A stretch of DNA of 64,000 nt from DATKKK01 sp964354625 (GTDB taxonomy: Archaea > Thermoproteota > Bathyarchaeia > Bathyarchaeales > Bathycorpusculaceae): the NCBI GenBank assembly GCA_964354625.1, contig CAYHAK010000003.1, positions 15,815-79,814 of the forward strand, given 5' to 3'. This document shows positions 35,405-44,076 of this stretch, piece after piece. Position 1 is the first letter of the stretch, and every line of letters begins with the position of its first letter. Both the position numbers and the translations under genes were made by a program. Below the pieces are notes generated by a model that ran no database searches, had not been told where the DNA came from, and saw only the letters and a list, made by a program, of their open reading frames with translations.

Positions 35405-35850
35405 TCGCGCGCGCTAACCTGTTCAACTGCACCGAAGACCCGACGGAAACGGAGTTCAAGACTTACAACACCACCACAAGAACGGCGAAGGTAGCCGGAT
35501 TGGCCAACAACCCCGTGTTCACCGTCCACACTGGTCTGATGCGGTACATCCCGCTGGTGCTGGCCAACATGGACTCGGAGCTTTACCAGAAGGCCAAAGA
35601 CCACCTACTCGACCTCAGATATGCAGACTACTACATAATCGCCTACCCAACCTACAGCGGCTACCGAGTAGAACACGACCCCACCTACACCGCATAGTAC
35701 AACGCCGCAGCCGCAACAACCACTCCGCCCAACATCGGAGGAGCCGTCCTCCTAATAGCCGTCATAACCGCAGCCGCCCTCGCCGCCGTCCTCATCATCA
35801 GAAAACGCCGAACAAAAACCACGACAAACACACGAGAACCAAACACCTAA
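35405..35850 (+). pseudogene. 3' remnant of a surface protein gene with in-frame TAG
   Basis: Reading frame without a start codon of its own: it is open from the etfA end through an alternating GC motif (35406-35414) into NLFNCTEDPTETEFKTYNTT, RTAKVAGLANNPVFTVHTGL, YYIIAYPTYSGYRVEHDPTY, then TAG (35695-35697). The frame continues after the TAG with a Thr/Pro stalk (AAAATTTPPNIGG), a membrane helix (AVLLIAVITAAALAAVLII) and a basic end (RKRRTKTTT) to TAA 35848-35850. This is the C terminus of a membrane-anchored extracellular protein cut off at the 5' side. The TAG may be a decay mutation; readthrough is less likely. Confidence 0.6.
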
Positions 35851-36026
35851 CCACCCGAACCCCCAATCGAACCATAGCCAACCGAGACCTCCCCTCCATT
35901 CTCTCGCTCAGAACAGGCGAGACACTTAAGAAACCCAGAGGGCTATGTAAAAGATCGGATTGATGCCCATGGCCTTCTGGGAACCCTGCCATTCATGGAG
36001 AATAGTGAGAAAGGGAAGACTTGCAG
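35851..36026. other. Gap, no gene seen
   Basis: 176 bp between the surface-protein remnant and the end of the acyl-CoA dehydrogenase gene; nothing recognised. Confidence 0.3.
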
Positions 36027-37244
36027 TTACTTGTATGGTATGTACTCTTTGCCGAGTAGTTCGCGTGCGATGACGGTGCGTTGTATGTTGCTGGCCCCCT
36101 CGGCGCCGACGCAGTAACTCATAATGCCCCGCAGGCCCATCTCAAGCGGACACTCCTTCGTGTAGCCATAAGCGCCCATCCATATCATGGCGTGCTTGTA
36201 AATGTCGAACGCTAGGTGTGGCGCGATGAGTTTGCAGGCCGCGATGTAGCGGCCGACTTCCAGTGCCGAGTATTTGTTCTGCTTATATTTCAGATCGTTC
36301 ATCCACGCCGTGCGGTAGGCTAGGCTTTTCAGCGCCTCTAGGTGCGCCCAGTCGTCTGCCAACTCGAACTGTATGCCTTCGAACTTGCCGATAGGCCTGC
36401 CGAAGGCCTTGCGCTCCTTGATGTACTCCATGCCAATGTCCAAGGCACGTCTTGCCGCGCCCACGCACACGGCAGCGATGAGTATGCGTGCGTTGTCGAA
36501 GCCCTCCATCGTCAGGTAGAAGCCCTTGTCAACTTCGCCGATGCGGTAAGCGTCGGGTATGCGGACGTTTTCCATTTTGAAGCCGCCTGTGCTGATGGCC
36601 ATTCTGCCCATGTCTTCGAACCGCTTGTTGATCTCTACGCCTTTGGCATTGAAGGGCAGGTAGAAGCCTGTCATGCCCCTGTGTGAAGCTTCAGGCGATG
36701 CCGGCGAAGTCCGCGCGATAACGAAGTAGCCTCCGCCCAGCTTCTTAGCCTCTTCTGTGCCGCTGATGTACATTTTCTCGCCGTTCAGAACCCAGTCTTT
36801 GCCGTCTCGTTTGGCAGTGGATTTGAAGGCAGCAACGTCTGAGCCTCCGCCTGATTCGGTGGAGGCTATGCCTATGAAGGCGTCGCCCTTGAATGCCTTG
36901 TGGATGCACTCGGCGCGCACTTGCTCGCTGCAGTAACGGTCAACCACATAACCCCACGAGCTTTCAACAAGCCACAGCACTGGCAGAGCAATGCTCACGT
37001 CGACGTAGCCGAGTTCCTCAGCGGCGATGCAGGCTGTCACCCAGTCTGCGCCTGTGCCTCCGTGCTCCTGAGGCGAAGTCATGACAAGCAAACCCATCTC
37101 GCCCATGCTCCTCAAAACAGCCTGAGGAATCTCGCCCTTGCTGTCCATGTCGCGTATCTTTTCTAACGGCAGATTCTTCTGGCACCATTCACGAATGGCA
37201 CTTCTGAAAAGCTCCTGCTCTTCCGTGAAACCGAAATCAACCAT
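36027..37244 (-). CDS. acd: Acyl-CoA dehydrogenase
   Basis: FAD enzyme oxidising an acyl-CoA to the enoyl-CoA and passing electrons to ETF. 405 residues from ATG 37244 (AGGTG upstream; GTG 37256 possible). Start VDFGFTEEQELFR, GGTGADWVTACIAAEELG, FAD/substrate region IASTESGGGSDVAAFKSTA, the signature GRPIGKFEGIQFELAD, GAYGYTKECPLE, and the catalytic-Glu position in GAEGASNIQRTVIARELLG. Substrate chain length cannot be told. Between etfBA and hdrBCA. Confidence 0.93.
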   Translation of the reverse strand: MVDFGFTEEQELFRSAIREWCQKNLPLEKIRDMDSKGEIPQAVLRSMGEMGLLVMTSPQEHGGTGADWVTACIAAEELGYVDVSIALPVLWLVESSWGYVVDRYCSEQVRAECIHKAFKGDAFIGIASTESGGGSDVAAFKSTAKRDGKDWVLNGEKMYISGTEEAKKLGGGYFVIARTSPASPEASHRGMTGFYLPFNAKGVEINKRFEDMGRMAISTGGFKMENVRIPDAYRIGEVDKGFYLTMEGFDNARILIAAVCVGAARRALDIGMEYIKERKAFGRPIGKFEGIQFELADDWAHLEALKSLAYRTAWMNDLKYKQNKYSALEVGRYIAACKLIAPHLAFDIYKHAMIWMGAYGYTKECPLEMGLRGIMSYCVGAEGASNIQRTVIARELLGKEYIPYK

Positions 37245-37279
37245 GACATTTTGCACCTTTGGACCTGAACTACAGAAGG

Positions 37280-37302
37280 CTAAACATATAAAAGTTGTTT
37301 AG
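37280..37302 (-). promoter_or_regulatory. TATA box flanked by a perfect inverted repeat (acyl-CoA dehydrogenase promoter)
   Basis: CTAAACA (37280-37286) and TGTTTAG (37296-37302) flank a 9-bp spacer holding the TATA core (minus strand TTTTATA). It lies 36 nt before the dehydrogenase start and just after the hdrB stop. A repressor bound here would block TBP, so lipid- or acyl-CoA-responsive control is plausible but unproven. Confidence 0.6.
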
Positions 37303-37305
37303 AAC

Positions 37306-38181
37306 CTAGGCCGAAACCTTCGACAAAAGCTGCTCGACGGGACTCTGGTTCAGATGCAGTCCGAGCTTCTGTTGATCCACGTCCAAGGCTAGTCCCAGCA
37401 ACTGCGTGTAGTAGACCACAGGAAGGCCCAGCCTCGCGCCCACAGTACCTGCAGCATCATTCTGCTTGGCGTCAAACATGATGCCACAGTCAGGGCACGA
37501 AACCACAAGTCCGTCCACGCCCAAAGCTTGCACTGCCATGAGTTTGCTACCTGCCAGCGACAGCGCCGAATCCACATGACTATACATCAAATGCGACCCG
37601 CAACAGTCCAGCTTCTCATTATAATCTATGCTTTCGGCACCCAGTGCAGCGATAAGGTTATCAAGCTTTTGGGGGTTCTCGGCGTCGTCTATCCGTCCGA
37701 GGTCAGTGTAGCGCAGTATCTGGCAGCCTACATGGGAGGCAAGCTTCAAACCCTTAAGCGGCTTGGCCACAGCTTTTTTGATCGCGTCCAAACCAACGCT
37801 ATCATGTAGCAGGTCAATGACGTGCCAGATCTTGATGCTCGCATTGTACTCTAAGCCTTCTTCCTTCAATAGGCCAATTACCCGTTGTTTGGTGTTCCCA
37901 TCGTTCTCAACAAGCCTCTTTGCCTCAGAGACCACGAAGTGACAACGATTACAGGGAACAAGAAGATCATGCAAACCCGTGGCGTTTGCCAATGCCAGAA
38001 CCCGCGCGCCGAGAAAAGTTGCTGCAAAATCGTTAACGCTCCTCACAGGATCGCCACAACACATGGCTTCACTCAAATCGACAATCTCACCCCCAAGTCG
38101 AGGGAGAACCTCACGTGCCGACATCTCGTAAGCATACTGGCTCGTCAGTATCCGACACCCCCAAAAAACAGCAGCCTTCAC
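37306..38181 (-). CDS. hdrB: CoB--CoM heterodisulfide reductase-like subunit B
   Basis: 291 residues with two complete CCG domains (Cx31-39CCx35-36CxxC): first in FWGCRILTS, MCCGDPVRS, PCNRC; second in HVGCQILR, DCCGSH and SCPDCG. In HdrB these bind noncubane [4Fe-4S] clusters at the disulfide site. The physiological disulfide here need not be CoM-S-S-CoB. Part of hdrA-hdrC-hdrB, read in that order on the minus strand; start 3 bp after the hdrC stop. Confidence 0.92.
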   Translation of the reverse strand: MKAAVFWGCRILTSQYAYEMSAREVLPRLGGEIVDLSEAMCCGDPVRSVNDFAATFLGARVLALANATGLHDLLVPCNRCHFVVSEAKRLVENDGNTKQRVIGLLKEEGLEYNASIKIWHVIDLLHDSVGLDAIKKAVAKPLKGLKLASHVGCQILRYTDLGRIDDAENPQKLDNLIAALGAESIDYNEKLDCCGSHLMYSHVDSALSLAGSKLMAVQALGVDGLVVSCPDCGIMFDAKQNDAAGTVGARLGLPVVYYTQLLGLALDVDQQKLGLHLNQSPVEQLLSKVSA

Positions 38182-38183
38182 TC

Positions 38184-38693
38184 TTATCTCTCCTCCAGGG
38201 CCTTCAAGAAAACGGTCTGAAAACTCTCCTTAGGAGCATAGACCTTAGGAAGCTTCAAGCTCTCGCGGTTGAAAGTCTCCATCTTCCGGGAAACAACATC
38301 CTGAAAAGGCTCAGCCAAACCAGTCTCCAGAACCCGCGAAACCGCCTTCATGAACTCCTCGGGCACCTTGGCCTCGCGCTCAACCGCCAGATTTCTCAAC
38401 GCAATAACCACATGATAAGGGGAGGCCTTCTGAGGACAACGTTGCACGCACTTGAGGCACGTTACGCATGTCCAGATGATGTCCGAAGAGGCCATCTCGT
38501 CCACGAAGCCCAAGTTCACAAGCTTCTCAATCTCATGAGGCTTGAGCTCCAGAAGCTTCAAAGCTGTGCACCCGCTCGTGCACTTGATGCATTGGAAACA
38601 ATTCACCAAGTCCCTGCCCCGAAGCTTAGCCAGAATCCTCTCGCGAGATTCGAGGCTCGGCTTAGCCATCGACATCAAATCAATAATGCTCAA
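38184..38693 (-). CDS. hdrC: CoB--CoM heterodisulfide reductase-like subunit C
   Basis: 169 residues from TTG 38693; GGAGGAGG just upstream and the hdrA stop three bases before it decide the start. Two [4Fe-4S] sites: CFQCIKCTSGC and CVTCLKCVQRCP. The rest is helical (YHVVIALRNLAVEREAKVPE, SVSRVLETGLAEPF-type segment). Electron relay between HdrA and HdrB. Confidence 0.92.
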   Translation of the reverse strand: MSIIDLMSMAKPSLESRERILAKLRGRDLVNCFQCIKCTSGCTALKLLELKPHEIEKLVNLGFVDEMASSDIIWTCVTCLKCVQRCPQKASPYHVVIALRNLAVEREAKVPEEFMKAVSRVLETGLAEPFQDVVSRKMETFNRESLKLPKVYAPKESFQTVFLKALEER

Positions 38694-38695
38694 AG

Positions 38696-40684
38696 TCAGC
38701 CTCCTCCCGCTGTGGCTCCGGTGCACGCCGCCCGCACTTGAGCCAGAACCTGCTTGCCACCATACTGCTGAATCTCAATCGCGCCCGTCGGGCAGGCCGC
38801 ACTGCACAGACCGCAGCCCTGGCACATGGCCTCGATGACCTCGGCCCTCAAAGCCTCGCCGTCCTTTTTCATCTCAATCGCCACAAATGGACACAATGAC
38901 TCGCACACGCGACAGCCACTGCACAGGTCATTGTCCACGACGGCTTTGAGTGGCTCTAGCTCGATTTCGCCGCTTGAGAGCAGGTCTATGGCTTTGGCTG
39001 CGGCTCCGCTGGCCTGCGCCACCGTGTCTGGAATATCCTTCGGTCCTTGACAGGCACCTGCCAGAAAGATGCCTGCCGTAGAGCTTTCGAGCGGTCTTAG
39101 CTTCGGATGTGCCTCCAGCAGGAAGCCGTCTGCGCTTCGCGAGGCGTGGAAAAGCTCGTTGATCTTTGACAAGTCGTTGCTGGGCACGAGGCCGTTGGCC
39201 AAGACGACGAGGTCGGCGTGCATTTCAAGTAGCTTGTTGGTGCCTCTTTCGAAAACGTCGAAATAGAGCGACCCATCAGGGCTACCGCGTACGTCGGAAG
39301 GGATGCCTGCCACGAAGTTTATGTCCAGATCCCTAGCACGTCTGTAAAACTCTTCATGGCCTTTGCCGAAAGACCGCAAATCATTGTAGCAAACGTAGAT
39401 GCTGACGCCTTCGCCCATTTTCTCGCGCGCCAGAATGGCCTGCTTGAGCGAGACCATGCAGCCTACGCGGCAGCAGTATTCATGGAAGCGTTTATCACGT
39501 GAACCCACACATTGAACGAAAACGATTGACTTCGGAGGCTGACCGCTCTTAGGAGAAAGGATTTTGCCTCCAGTGGGGCCTGAGGCGTCTGAGATCCGCT
39601 CAAGCTCGATACTCGATATCACGTTCGGGAAGCGTCGGTAGCCCATCTCGGGCATCTGCGAGGCATCGAACACTTCTGAGCCTACGGCTATGATGATGCC
39701 GCCGACTTTGAGTTGCAGTGTTTCGGGTTGCTGTTCAAAGTCTAGGGCTTTTGCCTCGCAGACCTGCGCGCATTTGCCGCAGACCTCCTTCTTCTTCGTC
39801 TTCAGCCTCAAACAGTACCGAGGATCAACAATGGCCACTTTGGGCACGGCATGAGAAGAGTAGACCGAAATCGCGCGAGTCTGACTCATGCCTTCATTGA
39901 ACCTGTCTGGGACTTTGACTGGGCAGACCTGGGTGCACAGTTCGCAACCCACGCACCGCGCCTCATCCACGAACCGTGGCCTCTTTGACACCGAAACCTC
40001 ATAGTTGCCTACAAACCCCCTAACGTCTACGACCTCGCTGTTCGTCACCAACGTTATGTTTGGATGCTTACCAACATCAACCATCTTCGGCGTCAATATG
40101 CAGGCACTGCAGTCAAGCGTGGGAAACGTCTTGTCAAGTTGTGCCATGCGACCGCCTATACTTGGCGCCTTCTCAACAAGACAGACTTTGAAGCCTGCGT
40201 TGGCCAGATCAAGCGAGGCTTGAATCCCTGCGATTCCGCCGCCAACAACTAGCACGCTCCTTTCAACGCTGACTTTGTGCTTCTCAAGTGACTCTAGAAG
40301 CCGCACGCGGGCCACACCCATTCTGATGAGGCCTTTGGCTTTTTCTGTGGCTTTCTCAGGCTCGTGCGCGTGAGGCCACGAAACGTGCTCCCTCAGGTTA
40401 ACGATCTCGACAAGATAAGGGTTCAGCCCTGCTTCGGCGACTGCTTTGCGGAATGTTTCTTCGTGCATTCGCGGCGAGCATGTGGCGATTACGATTCGAT
40501 CGAGTTTGTGTTTTTTGATGTCATTTTGGATCATTCGTTGGCCTGGGTCAGAGCACATGTATGTGTAATGCTTCGTTACTACGACATCAGGCAAGCCCTT
40601 GGCGTATTCTGTGGCCTTCTCGACGTCGACGACGCCTGCGATGTTCAGGCCGCAGTGGCAAACGTAAACGCCTATCTTGGGCAT
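38696..40684 (-). CDS. hdrA: CoB--CoM heterodisulfide reductase-like subunit A
   Basis: 662 residues from ATG 40684 (GAGG upstream; TTG 40690 possible). Order: N-terminal Fe-S/thioredoxin-reductase-like part (IGVYVCHCGLNIAGVVD, YMCSDPGQRMIQ, VIATCSPRMHEETFR), FAD Rossmann VVGGGIAGIQASLDLA, cluster CVGCELCTQVCP, and two C-terminal ferredoxin clusters CSGCRVCESLCP and CQGCGLCSAACP. HdrA is the electron-bifurcating flavin subunit. No mvhD, hydrogenase or formate dehydrogenase gene is next to it, so its second electron partner is open; EtfAB is the obvious neighbour. Confidence 0.94.
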   Translation of the reverse strand: MPKIGVYVCHCGLNIAGVVDVEKATEYAKGLPDVVVTKHYTYMCSDPGQRMIQNDIKKHKLDRIVIATCSPRMHEETFRKAVAEAGLNPYLVEIVNLREHVSWPHAHEPEKATEKAKGLIRMGVARVRLLESLEKHKVSVERSVLVVGGGIAGIQASLDLANAGFKVCLVEKAPSIGGRMAQLDKTFPTLDCSACILTPKMVDVGKHPNITLVTNSEVVDVRGFVGNYEVSVSKRPRFVDEARCVGCELCTQVCPVKVPDRFNEGMSQTRAISVYSSHAVPKVAIVDPRYCLRLKTKKKEVCGKCAQVCEAKALDFEQQPETLQLKVGGIIIAVGSEVFDASQMPEMGYRRFPNVISSIELERISDASGPTGGKILSPKSGQPPKSIVFVQCVGSRDKRFHEYCCRVGCMVSLKQAILAREKMGEGVSIYVCYNDLRSFGKGHEEFYRRARDLDINFVAGIPSDVRGSPDGSLYFDVFERGTNKLLEMHADLVVLANGLVPSNDLSKINELFHASRSADGFLLEAHPKLRPLESSTAGIFLAGACQGPKDIPDTVAQASGAAAKAIDLLSSGEIELEPLKAVVDNDLCSGCRVCESLCPFVAIEMKKDGEALRAEVIEAMCQGCGLCSAACPTGAIEIQQYGGKQVLAQVRAACTGATAGGG

Positions 40685-40806
40685 CCGCAAGCCTCATTTT
40701 CAATATTCACGAACAGCCGCTAACTATTATTCATAACGGTTTAAAGGCCTACGAACATAGCATCAGACGACACAGCCGCAACCAGAAGCCCTCTCGACTC
40801 AATCAC

Positions 40807-40815
40807 CTTAAATAC
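40807..40815 (+). promoter_or_regulatory. TATA box, leaderless start at 40836
   Basis: CTTAAATAC centred 25 nt before ATG 40836; no Shine-Dalgarno precedes that ATG. Confidence 0.5.
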
Positions 40816-40835
40816 GTGGCGTCCAGAGTTAGAGA

Positions 40836-42638
40836 ATGGTGAACGTCTTGAGCCTCTTCTTGTTCCTCATAATCTGGGCCATCGTATGGTTCATTCCGAT
40901 TCCGCCGAAACGGTTCGGGCTGAAGTCCATTGCACGTTGGGTCTCATTAGTAATCGGCCTGTTTCTGTTCTTCGTGTTCCAGTTGTTTCACACGCCTCTC
41001 AGCATTTTCACTTACGTTTTTGTATTCTCCAGAGCGCTTTTCGCGTTCGTCGAACCGGCCTTCTCATTTGGCCTGAGACGCCTCACACGTGAAGAGAAGG
41101 AGACAAGATATGTCGGCCGCCCATTCTGGAAGGTTGGCCTGAAAGCTGGAGGAAGAATAATCGCTGTTCTGTTTCTGGTCTATGTCGTTGCCGCTGCCTC
41201 GCTCGTCGTCTTCGCTCAGGTTCAGCGGGTCACGAATGCGGTCTACTTCAACAGCTTCATAAAGGCAGGCTCAGGATTGCCGTTCAATGGGGCGGTGCCC
41301 GACAACATGGTTCGCTTAGTAACTCAGGAGCTTGCCGTGTCAATCGCGAGGCGCCACATGTCCGAGTTTGGCAGCAACACGCAGGTTCTGGATTGTCACG
41401 TGACGAAGTCGCCCGATGGTAAACTGGTCTGGCTGACCGTCATCGGCTCAACCAACATCATAGCCGAAAACTACGTTAAGGGCTTCGTCGTGGTAGACGC
41501 CACGGATCCGACCGCCATCCCCACGACGGTGCACACCCAGTTCCAGGTCGGAGAAGGCCTCTGGTGGGACCACAACATCCCGTTCCGCCAATACATGCAG
41601 GACATCAACAGAAACTACGGCATAGCCTACGCAACATGGGATACGACCACCAACAGCCTCACCTACGTCCTCACACGTTACAACACCGACTTTGACTTCG
41701 TGAAAAGATACGAAACCCCGATCGTGTACGACGAACAGGGCAACACTATCCACGAGCCGAAGACGCTGGCAGAGATTCCGCTGTGGATAACGCAGGTGTA
41801 TGACGAGGACTGGCTGGAAAGCATGATTAACGAAATGGGACTCTTCAGAAGAGGCGGTGGGTTTGATTACTGGGCCGGCGGTTTCCTCTGGATCGTTGCA
41901 CCGAGCCGCGACCGCTTCCAAATGACCGAAGATACGCGTTATGTTGTCGATCCTGAAACGGAAGACATCGTGGCTCTTGTCTGCGTCAACCCGATTGGCA
42001 ACCAGAGAACGCTCGCTGGAGTGTTCAAGGCCACGCGGGAAAACGTGATATTCTACGACTACAAGTCAGCTAACTACCTCTCAGGCATGACGGCTGAAGA
42101 CATGGTTGAAGGAAGGCTCCCAAAACCAGCCACAGGCAACTACTACGCCACAATGCCCCTGCTCTACCCGGTTGAAACTTCGCCAAGCAACTATGAGCTT
42201 TCATGGTACGTGCCCGTATACTGGTATGAGATGAGCGGCGAGGCAGACGAAACCATATACTTGGCCGGGTTCGCAATCGTGGACGCCTCCGACGCCAACA
42301 AGATAGTGCTGACGATGAACAACGAAAGCCTGACAAGCGAACAACTCGTACGAAAAACAAGACTGGACTTCATGAAGCTGTTTGGCGCAACAACATACCT
42401 GACGCTGAACGCCACTGTTGTGAACAGATACAACTACGTAGAAGACGGCACAAGCCACCTCGTGCTGAACCTGGCCAACGACACTTACCCATGGGTTGAA
42501 ACAACACCTAAAAACATACCGACTGACCAGTGGAACGAGCTACTGGCAACTGAGCCTGCACAGAACGTGACCATGCACATCGAGAAACGCGGAAACCGGT
42601 GGATAATAGCCTACTTTGACAACCTGAACGTACCCTAG
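40836..42638 (+). CDS. Large multi-domain membrane protein, function unknown
   Basis: 600 residues. Hydrophobic helices at about 3-21, 35-52, 55-73 and 106-127 are followed by a ~470-residue domain that is probably outside the cell, rich in Asn-x-Ser/Thr sites, Tyr and Trp. The N-terminal helices carry basic loops (PPKRFGLKSIARW, RRLTREEKETRYVGRPFWK). The outer part has repeated beta-like segments (KLVWLTVIGSTNIIAENYVK, NYYATMPLLYPVETSPSNYE). No protease, transporter or glycosidase motif is visible. Leaderless ATG 40836. Not recognised. Confidence 0.7.
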   Translation: MVNVLSLFLFLIIWAIVWFIPIPPKRFGLKSIARWVSLVIGLFLFFVFQLFHTPLSIFTYVFVFSRALFAFVEPAFSFGLRRLTREEKETRYVGRPFWKVGLKAGGRIIAVLFLVYVVAAASLVVFAQVQRVTNAVYFNSFIKAGSGLPFNGAVPDNMVRLVTQELAVSIARRHMSEFGSNTQVLDCHVTKSPDGKLVWLTVIGSTNIIAENYVKGFVVVDATDPTAIPTTVHTQFQVGEGLWWDHNIPFRQYMQDINRNYGIAYATWDTTTNSLTYVLTRYNTDFDFVKRYETPIVYDEQGNTIHEPKTLAEIPLWITQVYDEDWLESMINEMGLFRRGGGFDYWAGGFLWIVAPSRDRFQMTEDTRYVVDPETEDIVALVCVNPIGNQRTLAGVFKATRENVIFYDYKSANYLSGMTAEDMVEGRLPKPATGNYYATMPLLYPVETSPSNYELSWYVPVYWYEMSGEADETIYLAGFAIVDASDANKIVLTMNNESLTSEQLVRKTRLDFMKLFGATTYLTLNATVVNRYNYVEDGTSHLVLNLANDTYPWVETTPKNIPTDQWNELLATEPAQNVTMHIEKRGNRWIIAYFDNLNVP

Positions 42639-42897
42639 CTGAGATGCAATCCGAGAACTGATCTCATCACACAGAGGACTTGACTTACTCGTCAGCATCG
42701 CCGTTGCTTGGAAACGCTCCACAGAGCAGGAGACTCGAAGAACAGTGAGGAGGCTAAGGAACAGAATCTGAGGGTTCCCAATCACGTTGAGGTTATGGAC
42801 ATCTGATTCGCCGATTGATTGAGCTTGCATCGACACGAGAATGTCTCAGACGTAAGTCATTAATACGAAAAATGCGTAGTAGCTGTGAGGTGCCGTT
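42639..42897. other. Gap before DegT aminotransferase gene
   Basis: 259 bp. An open frame without start codon (42645-42771, about 40 residues ending TRRTVRRLRNRI) may be debris. TATA-like CATTAATACG at about 42859-42868 and GAGGTG at 42886-42891 serve the aminotransferase. Confidence 0.35.
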
Positions 42898-44001
42898 TTG
42901 ATTTCGATTAATGCTCCGCAGATTGGCGAAGAAGAGATTGAGGCTGTCGTCAAGGTCATGAAAAGCAGAGGCTTGACTCATGGAATCGGAGCTGGCCCGA
43001 AGGTCACGGAGTTCGAGAACGCTTTCGCAGGATTCGTCAAAGCAAAGCACGCAGTTGCAATGAACAGCGGCACGGCCGCGTTGCACTCCTCGCTTGCTAT
43101 TGCAGGCGTAAGGGCAGGCGACGAGGTTATTCTGCCGAGCTTCACATTTGTGGCCACATCTGAAACCGTGGCCATGACGGGTGCAAAACCCGTATTCGCA
43201 GACATTGATCCCAACACCTACAATATCTCACCGAAAGCCATCGAGAAGGCAATAACCAAGAAAACCAAGGCAATAATGGCCGTGGACCTGTACGGCTTGC
43301 CAGCCGAAATCCCAGAAATAAGAAAGATCGCGGAGAGACATGGTTTAGTCGTCGTTGAGGATGCTGCACAGGCTCACGGAGGCATCTGCCAAAACAAGCC
43401 TGCAGGAACATTCGCGGACATCGCGTGCTGGAGCTTCTATGCAAGCAAGAACATGACCACCGGCGAAGGCGGAATGGCCACCACCAACAGCGACGAATTC
43501 GCTGAAAGACTGCGCTGGCTCCGAAGCCACGGGGAGAAAGTCAAGTATGAGTCGCTGATGTTGGGCCACAACTATCACATGCCCGAGATCGAGGCGGCAA
43601 TAGGCTGCGTGCAAGTGAAGAGACTGCCCAAGTTTGTGGCCAGGCGCACACGAAACGCCAAGAGGCTGTCTCAGCTGCTCAGGAAGTCGAAGAAGCTTCA
43701 GCTGCCCATCGAACCTGCAGGGTACAAGAGCAGCTGGTACCTGTACACGGTGAGGATCAAGAACGCGACGAAAGAGAGGCGCGACAAGGTCGTCGCTACA
43801 CTGAAGCAGGCAGGCATAGGCGCCGAAGTCTACTACGTAAACCCGATTCACATGATGCAATTCTACCGCAAATACGGCAACTACAGACTGCCTGAGACCG
43901 AGAAAGCAGCAAAACAAGTCTTCTCGCTACCCGTACATCCAGGCGTCACTCCCAAACAAACAGACTTCATAGCCAAAACGGTTCTGCATCTATTGCAGTA
44001 G
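42898..44001 (+). CDS. DegT/DnrJ/EryC1/StrS sugar aminotransferase
   Basis: PLP aminotransferase acting on nucleotide-linked keto-sugars, for glycan or S-layer glycosylation. 367 residues. ISINAPQIGEEEIEAVVKVM start, MNSGTAALHSSLAIAG, ILPSFTFVATSETV, VVEDAAQAHGG, PLP lysine Lys184 in SFYASKNMTTGEGG, and GHNYHMPEIEAAIGCVQVKR. TTG start with GAGGTG upstream. No other sugar-nucleotide gene is adjacent; the exact sugar is unknown. Confidence 0.92.
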   Translation: MISINAPQIGEEEIEAVVKVMKSRGLTHGIGAGPKVTEFENAFAGFVKAKHAVAMNSGTAALHSSLAIAGVRAGDEVILPSFTFVATSETVAMTGAKPVFADIDPNTYNISPKAIEKAITKKTKAIMAVDLYGLPAEIPEIRKIAERHGLVVVEDAAQAHGGICQNKPAGTFADIACWSFYASKNMTTGEGGMATTNSDEFAERLRWLRSHGEKVKYESLMLGHNYHMPEIEAAIGCVQVKRLPKFVARRTRNAKRLSQLLRKSKKLQLPIEPAGYKSSWYLYTVRIKNATKERRDKVVATLKQAGIGAEVYYVNPIHMMQFYRKYGNYRLPETEKAAKQVFSLPVHPGVTPKQTDFIAKTVLHLLQ

Positions 44002-44076
44002 ACTTACCACGCTAGGTTTAAATAGAATCATCTGTCTGTATTGAACCCCCGACTGGGTTTTACAGAGGAACCAGGT

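Noticed and set aside
39700..39800. Selenocysteine or pyrrolysine codons in hdrA
   Set aside because: All cluster positions are ordinary cysteines and the frame has no internal TGA or TAG.
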